Part shown: positions 13,203-17,110 of the stretch, one piece after another | Position numbering within the stretch: the stretch's first letter is position 1 | Layout: each line of letters starts with the position of its first letter | Source of the DNA: Desulfovibrio sp. UBA2564 | GTDB taxonomy: Bacteria > Desulfobacterota > Desulfovibrionia > Desulfovibrionales > Desulfovibrionaceae | Assembly (NCBI GenBank): GCA_002340305.1 | Contig: DDLU01000111.1 | Span: 1 to 17,110 of the forward strand | Direction of reading: 5' to 3' | DNA length: 17,110 bases | The notes under the pieces: generated by a model | Database searches by the model: none | Told to the model about the DNA's origin: nothing | The model's input: only the letters and a program-made list of their open reading frames with translations | Made by a program: the position numbers and the translations under genes

Positions 13203-13660
13203 TGACTAAGCAGCAAAATCTTGTAGAATCCATTGCCGTTCTCGCTCTGGTCAGCGTCATGGTTCTTATCGGCAACCAGGCCGGCTTCGACAACAACATT
13301 ATAGAAGCACTACCCGGTATGGCTATCTTACTCCTGCTTTGTATTGCGGGTGTTGCCACCAACATGTTCGTATTCAAAAAAATTCCTTCTGTGCTCTTCG
13401 TTATCACCTACGGTGTTATCGTCAGCCTTCCGGGTTTTCCCTTATCAGAAACTGTTAACGCATACGTAGCCAAGGTGCATTTCCTGGCCCTGACCACGCC
13501 CATCCTCGCCTATGCAGGTGTTGCGATCGGCAAGGACCTTGAGACCTTCAAGAAGAGTGGCTGGCGCATTGTTATCGTAAGTACCTTCGTTATGGTCTCT
13601 ACTTACATCGGTTCAGCTGCTATCGCCCAGAGCGTGCTCAAGTTCATGGGAGACATTTAG
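13202..13660 (+). CDS. Small membrane protein, probable second half of split transporter
   Basis: A 152-residue protein with about five membrane helices and very little soluble sequence. The C-terminal part (LTTPILAYAGVAIGKDLETF, then KKSGWRIVIVSTFVMVSTYI and GSAAIAQ) resembles a recurring pattern in bacterial secondary carriers, where a GxDL turn precedes a glycine- and serine-containing helix. GGAGG (13190-13194) lies 7 bases before the start, which overlaps the stop of the DUF3100 gene by one base, so translation is coupled. Small-plus-large membrane pairs are known among carriers (for instance MadL/MadM for malonate), and I infer that these two proteins form one transporter. No specific family name is claimed. 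Confidence 0.72.
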   Translation: MTKQQNLVESIAVLALVSVMVLIGNQAGFDNNIIEALPGMAILLLLCIAGVATNMFVFKKIPSVLFVITYGVIVSLPGFPLSETVNAYVAKVHFLALTTPILAYAGVAIGKDLETFKKSGWRIVIVSTFVMVSTYIGSAAIAQSVLKFMGDI

Positions 13661-14806
13661 ATGGCTCTGAATTCCGAAGTTCTTGCCCTTGTTGATGAGA
13701 TGAAGGAAATTCGCCGTAATATCCACCGCAACCCTGAGGTTGGTCTGGATACTGTGGAGACCGCTAAACTCATCAAATCAAAACTTGAAGAGTACGGTAT
13801 TCCCTACTCCGATTGCGGCGTGAACTCTGTTGTTGCTGAGATTAAAGGCGACGAAGGTGAAACTACCGTGGCCTTTCGTGTGGACTTTGATGCCCTTGAG
13901 ATGGAAGAAGAAAACGAATTCGGACACAAGTCCCAGATTCAAGGCAAAATGCACGCCTGTGGTCATGACGGTCACTGTACCTCTTTGATCGCTCTCGCTG
14001 CTTATCTCTCCAAACACCGCAACTTTAAAGGCACAGTGCTCCTTCTTTTTCAGTCCGGTGAAGAAGGATACGAGGGCGCACTCAAAGTTATCGAAGACGG
14101 TTTCTTTGATAAATACAAAGTGGACTACATGTTCGGTTTTCATAACTGGCCCGGACTTGAAGCAGGCAAAATCGCAGTACATAGCGGTGCTTGTATGGCT
14201 TCTGAAGACCGCTTTGAAATTCATGTGACCGGAAAAAGCGGGCACGCATCCATGCCGCATGTCTGTAACGAACCTTTTGCTGCTGTTGCAGATATCATTA
14301 AAGGGTTGCAGTCTATTATCGTCCGTAAGGTCCCTTCGCACGAACGCGGAGTGATCTCCATCACTCAAGTTCATGGCGGCAGCATGCGTAACGGAATCCC
14401 AGATCAGGTAATGGTTCAAGGTAACGTTCGCACCTGCAATAAAGAAGTTCAGGATCTTATCGAGGAATCAATCGGTCAAGTGGCGAAAGGTGCAGCAACT
14501 ATGTATGGGGTTAAAGCGGACCTCGATTATATCCGCAAACATCCGGTGCTGGTTAACTCTGTACCTGAAATAGGCATAAAGGCGGCTGAAAAGGTTGTTG
14601 GTGCTGAAAACGTAGTAACCGACATGGAATCATCCATGGCAGCAGAAGACTACGCTTTCTTCATGCAACACACCAAGGGCTGTTATGTCTGGGTCGGCAA
14701 CAGTTCCGACTCCGCAGCACTGCACAACAGTAAATACGACTTCAACGACGAAGTCCTTCCTGTCGCGGCAAGCTTCTTTATCGCAGTTATCGATGAGCTT
14801 CTCTAA
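13661..14806 (+). CDS. M20-family metallo-amidohydrolase (hippurate/N-acyl-amino-acid hydrolase type)
   Basis: A 381-residue cytoplasmic zinc-type amidohydrolase of the M20D group, which cleaves amide bonds in N-acyl amino acids and related compounds. Metal and catalytic residues are visible: C100 and H102 in MHACGHDGH, E134/E135 in QSGEEGYEGA, H161 in GFHNWPG, and H355 in SAALHNSKYDFNDE. The dimerisation (lid) domain is about 180-290, with GKSGHASMPH and a conserved GGSMRNGIPD. Length is normal for the family and no key residue is missing. No signal peptide is seen, so the substrate must be imported; the two membrane proteins just upstream are obvious candidates. The ATG follows directly on the previous stop codon (TAGATG), with GGGAG before it. 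The substrate cannot be read from the sequence. Confidence 0.93.
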   Translation: MALNSEVLALVDEMKEIRRNIHRNPEVGLDTVETAKLIKSKLEEYGIPYSDCGVNSVVAEIKGDEGETTVAFRVDFDALEMEEENEFGHKSQIQGKMHACGHDGHCTSLIALAAYLSKHRNFKGTVLLLFQSGEEGYEGALKVIEDGFFDKYKVDYMFGFHNWPGLEAGKIAVHSGACMASEDRFEIHVTGKSGHASMPHVCNEPFAAVADIIKGLQSIIVRKVPSHERGVISITQVHGGSMRNGIPDQVMVQGNVRTCNKEVQDLIEESIGQVAKGAATMYGVKADLDYIRKHPVLVNSVPEIGIKAAEKVVGAENVVTDMESSMAAEDYAFFMQHTKGCYVWVGNSSDSAALHNSKYDFNDEVLPVAASFFIAVIDELL

Positions 14807-14812
14807 AAAATC

Positions 14813-14846
14813 AAAAAAGGCGGGACTCTCCACAAGTCCCGCCTTT
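14813..14846. terminator. Bidirectional intrinsic terminator
   Basis: AAGGCGGGACT pairs with AGTCCCGCCTT (11 bp, loop of 7). Six A precede the stem and TTT follows it, so it can end both the plus-strand hydrolase operon and the convergent minus-strand receiver gene. Confidence 0.92.
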
Positions 14847-14868
14847 ATAGCTTGTCAGTAAAATTTCT

Positions 14869-15264
14869 TTAAAGAATATTGTTCTCGCGCAGTTCGTTCA
14901 TGACCTGCACCTTATTGAACGGTTTTACAATGTAACAACTGGCGTAACCTTTGAAAAAGGCCTGACTTACATTCTTGGTGTCCTTCAAAGAAGTGATCAT
15001 GACCAGCTTGAACTCGTCAGTACAGCCAATTTTCAACTCCTTCTCCAGATCACGCAATTTCTTAGTCGCCTCATGCCCATCCATCTCAGGCATTAAAATA
15101 TCCATGAAAACCGTATCAAACGGGTCTTCATCTTCGTAAGCCTTTTTGTAAAGTTCAATGGCATCGGCTCCGTTGAACACTGCTTCACAACGTGCATAAG
15201 GTGAAAGCAATTTACTCAGGTACATGTGGACGGTTTCGTCATCGTCAATTATTAGAAACCTCAT
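14869..15264 (-). CDS. Stand-alone response regulator receiver (CheY-like)
   Basis: A 131-residue single receiver domain with no output domain. Acidic pocket D7-D9 (LIIDDDE), phospho-acceptor D55 in FMDILMPEMDG, T91-S92 and K114 in VKPFN are all present, so it should accept phosphate. It probably acts by protein contact or as a phosphorelay intermediate. The 10-residue insert near 72-83 (LEKELKIGCTDEF) is slightly longer than in CheY. No kinase gene adjoins it, so its partner is not visible. The start ATG has GAGG/GGGG a few bases upstream. It shares a terminator with the convergent hydrolase operon. Confidence 0.9.
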   Translation of the reverse strand: MRFLIIDDDETVHMYLSKLLSPYARCEAVFNGADAIELYKKAYEDEDPFDTVFMDILMPEMDGHEATKKLRDLEKELKIGCTDEFKLVMITSLKDTKNVSQAFFKGYASCYIVKPFNKVQVMNELRENNIL

Positions 15265-15332
15265 ATCCCCTCACTTAGCGCAATAGAATTTGTGTAGTTT
15301 AAGAACTGCAATTTGTTTATTTTCTAGCCAAT

Positions 15333-15361
15333 ATACTAAGACAAATAAAAAACCATAGCAA
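15333..15361 (-). promoter_or_regulatory. Possible sigma-70 promoter of receiver gene
   Basis: On the minus strand TTGCTA (15356-15361) and TAGTAT (15333-15338) are 17 bases apart, each matching 4 of 6 consensus positions. They lie about 70 bases before the start codon in an AT-rich gap. Weak evidence. Confidence 0.3.
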
Positions 15362-15409
15362 CTTCAAATTCAAAAAAAACCGTACATTCAAAAATAACCT
15401 TTTTTAGAC

Positions 15410-15432
15410 TATAACGAATATATCATGTTATA
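15410..15432. repeat. TATAAC-N11-GTTATA inverted repeat
   Basis: A perfect 6-bp dyad with an AT-rich 11-base centre, lying between the terminator of the reductase gene and the receiver gene. It could be an operator for the receiver gene or chance in AT-rich DNA. Confidence 0.25.
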
Positions 15433-15438
15433 TTGAAA

Positions 15439-15471
15439 GAAAAACGCCGTCTCTCAATAGAAAGACGGCGT
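15439..15471 (-). terminator. Intrinsic terminator of reductase gene
   Basis: On the minus strand ACGCCGTCT pairs with AGACGGCGT (9 bp, loop of 10), followed by TTTTC. It begins about 21 bases after the stop codon of the flavoprotein gene. Confidence 0.88.
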
Positions 15472-15492
15472 ATTATAAATTAATTTCGAATA

Positions 15493-17110
15493 CTAGATAT
15501 CAACGCCGTAAGCTTTAATTACAGCCATTCCACCTTGTGTATTATGCACTTCGTCAAAGCCAAGAGCGTCAAGCATGATCTGTGCTTCGTAAGAACGTCC
15601 ACCGGTATTGCAGACCAGAACCAGCTTTTTGTCCTTGGGCAGTTCTTCGTACCTTCTGGGGATCTCGCCCTGAGGAATGTTGTGCCAGTGCTCGGGATAT
15701 TTCTCGAGAAAAGACTCGGCATCAGCATGTTCGCGTACATCAAGGAAGCAGTATTCACCACTTTCACGGTTTGCCCAATACTCAGCAAAAGCATCAGGAC
15801 CATGACCATGATTCATGCCGTGAACAGCGTTATCGGCCATGTTGGCAAGAGCATTAAGTACATCCATTGCAGATGCAAACGGGGGGGAGTAAGCAAGCTC
15901 AAGGTTGCTGATGTCTTCAATTTTCGGCTCGAATTTCATAAGAGCTGCGACAGAGTTGATACGACCGACAAGCGCATCTCCACCAACGGAGATACCCTGA
16001 ATACCGAGAACACGGCGGGTTGTTTTATCAACAACCATTTCTAGGGTCATCATATCCCTTTCGGGGTAAAAATGAGCACGGTCAGCCATGATCAGCATTA
16101 CGCTAATGGCATCAAAACCAGCCTGCTGGGCAGCACCAAGGCTCATTCCGGTACCGGACATAGCACGTTCGAAAATCTTTACGCACCAGGAACCGGCGGC
16201 AGCGGGGAAAGTCTCCTTACGGCCTGCAAGGTTGCCACCGATAACACGGCCCTGTCTGTTAGCCATGGACCCCATGGGCAGAAACAGAGGTGAACCGTCA
16301 ACTGCATTTTTAATGATTGCGCAGTCACCGCCTGCATAAATCAGCGGATCGTTAGTACACATGGTTTCATCAACCATAATACCGCCGCGTTCACTGCACT
16401 CAAGGCCGCAATCACGGGCAAGGCCGTCATTGGGGATAACACCGGCAGAGATGATGACGATGTCAGCTTCGATCTCACCGTCAGAAGTGATAACTTTCTC
16501 TACAACCTCGTCACCTTCAATGCGGGAAACAGTCTGTCCAAGCTTAAAGGTAACGCCCTGCTCTTCCATATGGTTCTGACCCATTTTTGCAAGCACAGGG
16601 CTACACATACGAGGCAGAATCTGATCAAAAATTTCAACAACAGTGGTTTCAATGCCCCACATGTCGGAGAAGGCCTCAGCCATTTCAAGGCCGATGAATC
16701 CGGCACCGACAACTACGGCTTTGCCGTACTCGCCTTTGGTAATACCTTTTTTGATTTTCTCAGCATCATGCATGTTGCCGACATAAAATACGTTATCAAG
16801 ATCTTCACCGGGAAGGCCGAGTTTGCGCGGAGTTGCTCCGGTACCGATTACAAGCTGATCGTAATCCAGAACACTCTGCTCTCCAGTCTTCAAGTTAGTG
16901 ATATGAACCTGTTTATTTTCACGATCGATCTTGGTGGCTTCAGTGGAAGAAAGAACTTCTACCCCTTTGATATCCTGAAAGAAAGGCTCATCACGAACCA
17001 TATGAAAAGCGGTGGTACGAAGCTGATTCGCTTCAGAGACATCGCCGGAAACAAAGTAAGGAATACCGCAACCGCCGTAAGAGAAAATTTCGTCCCTATC
17101 GATGAGGGTG
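15493..17110 (-). CDS. CoA-disulfide/polysulfide reductase-like flavoprotein with C-terminal rhodanese domain (5' end outside window)
   Basis: The reading frame stays open to the right edge, so the start is missing; about 538 residues are visible. The first visible part, TLIDRDEIFSYGGCGIPYFV, carries the redox-active cysteine (codon 17068-17070) typical of CoA-disulfide reductases and NADH oxidases of this group. The NAD(H)-binding motif VVVGAGFIGLEMAEAF and the FAD motif IYAGGDCA follow, then the dimerisation domain. After a linker rich in histidine and glycine (NAVHGMNHGHGPDAF) comes a rhodanese domain with FLDVREHADAESF and active cysteine in LVCNTGGRSYEAQ (codon 15610-15612), 39 residues from the end. 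Such fusions (CoADR-RHD, Npsr-type) reduce CoA persulfides or polysulfide with NAD(P)H, sensible in a sulfur-metabolising anaerobe. The ATG at 17001 is internal, since homology continues upstream. Confidence 0.92.
   Translation of the reverse strand, partial: TLIDRDEIFSYGGCGIPYFVSGDVSEANQLRTTAFHMVRDEPFFQDIKGVEVLSSTEATKIDRENKQVHITNLKTGEQSVLDYDQLVIGTGATPRKLGLPGEDLDNVFYVGNMHDAEKIKKGITKGEYGKAVVVGAGFIGLEMAEAFSDMWGIETTVVEIFDQILPRMCSPVLAKMGQNHMEEQGVTFKLGQTVSRIEGDEVVEKVITSDGEIEADIVIISAGVIPNDGLARDCGLECSERGGIMVDETMCTNDPLIYAGGDCAIIKNAVDGSPLFLPMGSMANRQGRVIGGNLAGRKETFPAAAGSWCVKIFERAMSGTGMSLGAAQQAGFDAISVMLIMADRAHFYPERDMMTLEMVVDKTTRRVLGIQGISVGGDALVGRINSVAALMKFEPKIEDISNLELAYSPPFASAMDVLNALANMADNAVHGMNHGHGPDAFAEYWANRESGEYCFLDVREHADAESFLEKYPEHWHNIPQGEIPRRYEELPKDKKLVLVCNTGGRSYEAQIMLDALGFDEVHNTQGGMAVIKAYGVDI

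Noticed and set aside
13778..14419. 213-codon minus-strand frame within the M20 gene
   Set aside because: Antisense to a complete M20 hydrolase with all metal ligands; no family signal.
1..17110. CRISPR array, tRNA/rRNA gene, insertion sequence or prophage part
   Set aside because: No spaced direct repeats, no cloverleaf-like sequence noticed in the gaps, and no transposase, integrase or phage motifs in any supported gene.

Overview
The window looks like a piece of chromosome from a Desulfovibrionaceae sulfate reducer, probably one of the lower-GC marine lineages (Maridesulfovibrio-like). The main evidence is the left half. A homodimeric pyruvate:ferredoxin oxidoreductase gene (por) is followed by the start of a lactate permease gene. 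It is preceded by a sigma-54-dependent response regulator (LurR type) and a hybrid sensor kinase. This is the order of the organic-acid (lactate) oxidation locus of Desulfovibrio. No rRNA, tRNA, CRISPR array, transposase or integrase was seen, and nothing suggests recent transfer.

Layout, left to right. Positions 1-8400 are on the minus strand and hold the lactate-oxidation locus and its regulators: the lactate permease N-terminus (leaves the window at the left edge), por, lurR, and the sensor kinase gene, which overlaps lurR by 8 bases. The lurR-por gap has a lurR terminator, several inverted repeats including a near-perfect 20-bp palindrome, a good sigma-54 promoter (TGGCACG-N4-TTGA) and a terminator-like hairpin in the por leader. 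The por-permease gap has three stem-loops, one with a 13-bp perfect stem.

Positions 8583-10542 hold accessory genes: an exported phytase/esterase-like protein (plus), an unrecognised 59-residue protein (plus) and a small DUF3568-type lipoprotein (minus).

Positions 10891-14846 (plus) hold what I consider the least described system here: a winged-helix regulator with a GGDEF-like core, a DUF3100-type membrane protein, a second small membrane protein and an M20 amidohydrolase. The last three are packed with 0-1 base spacing. The regulator gene and the structural genes are each preceded by a related dyad element (GGACAY-N9-RTGWCC form) whose half-sites covary. I infer a self-regulated uptake-and-hydrolysis system for an unknown N-acyl or amide compound.

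Positions 14869-17110 (minus) hold a stand-alone CheY-like receiver protein, then the 3' and central part of a CoA-disulfide/polysulfide reductase-like flavoprotein with a C-terminal rhodanese domain. Its start lies beyond the right edge.
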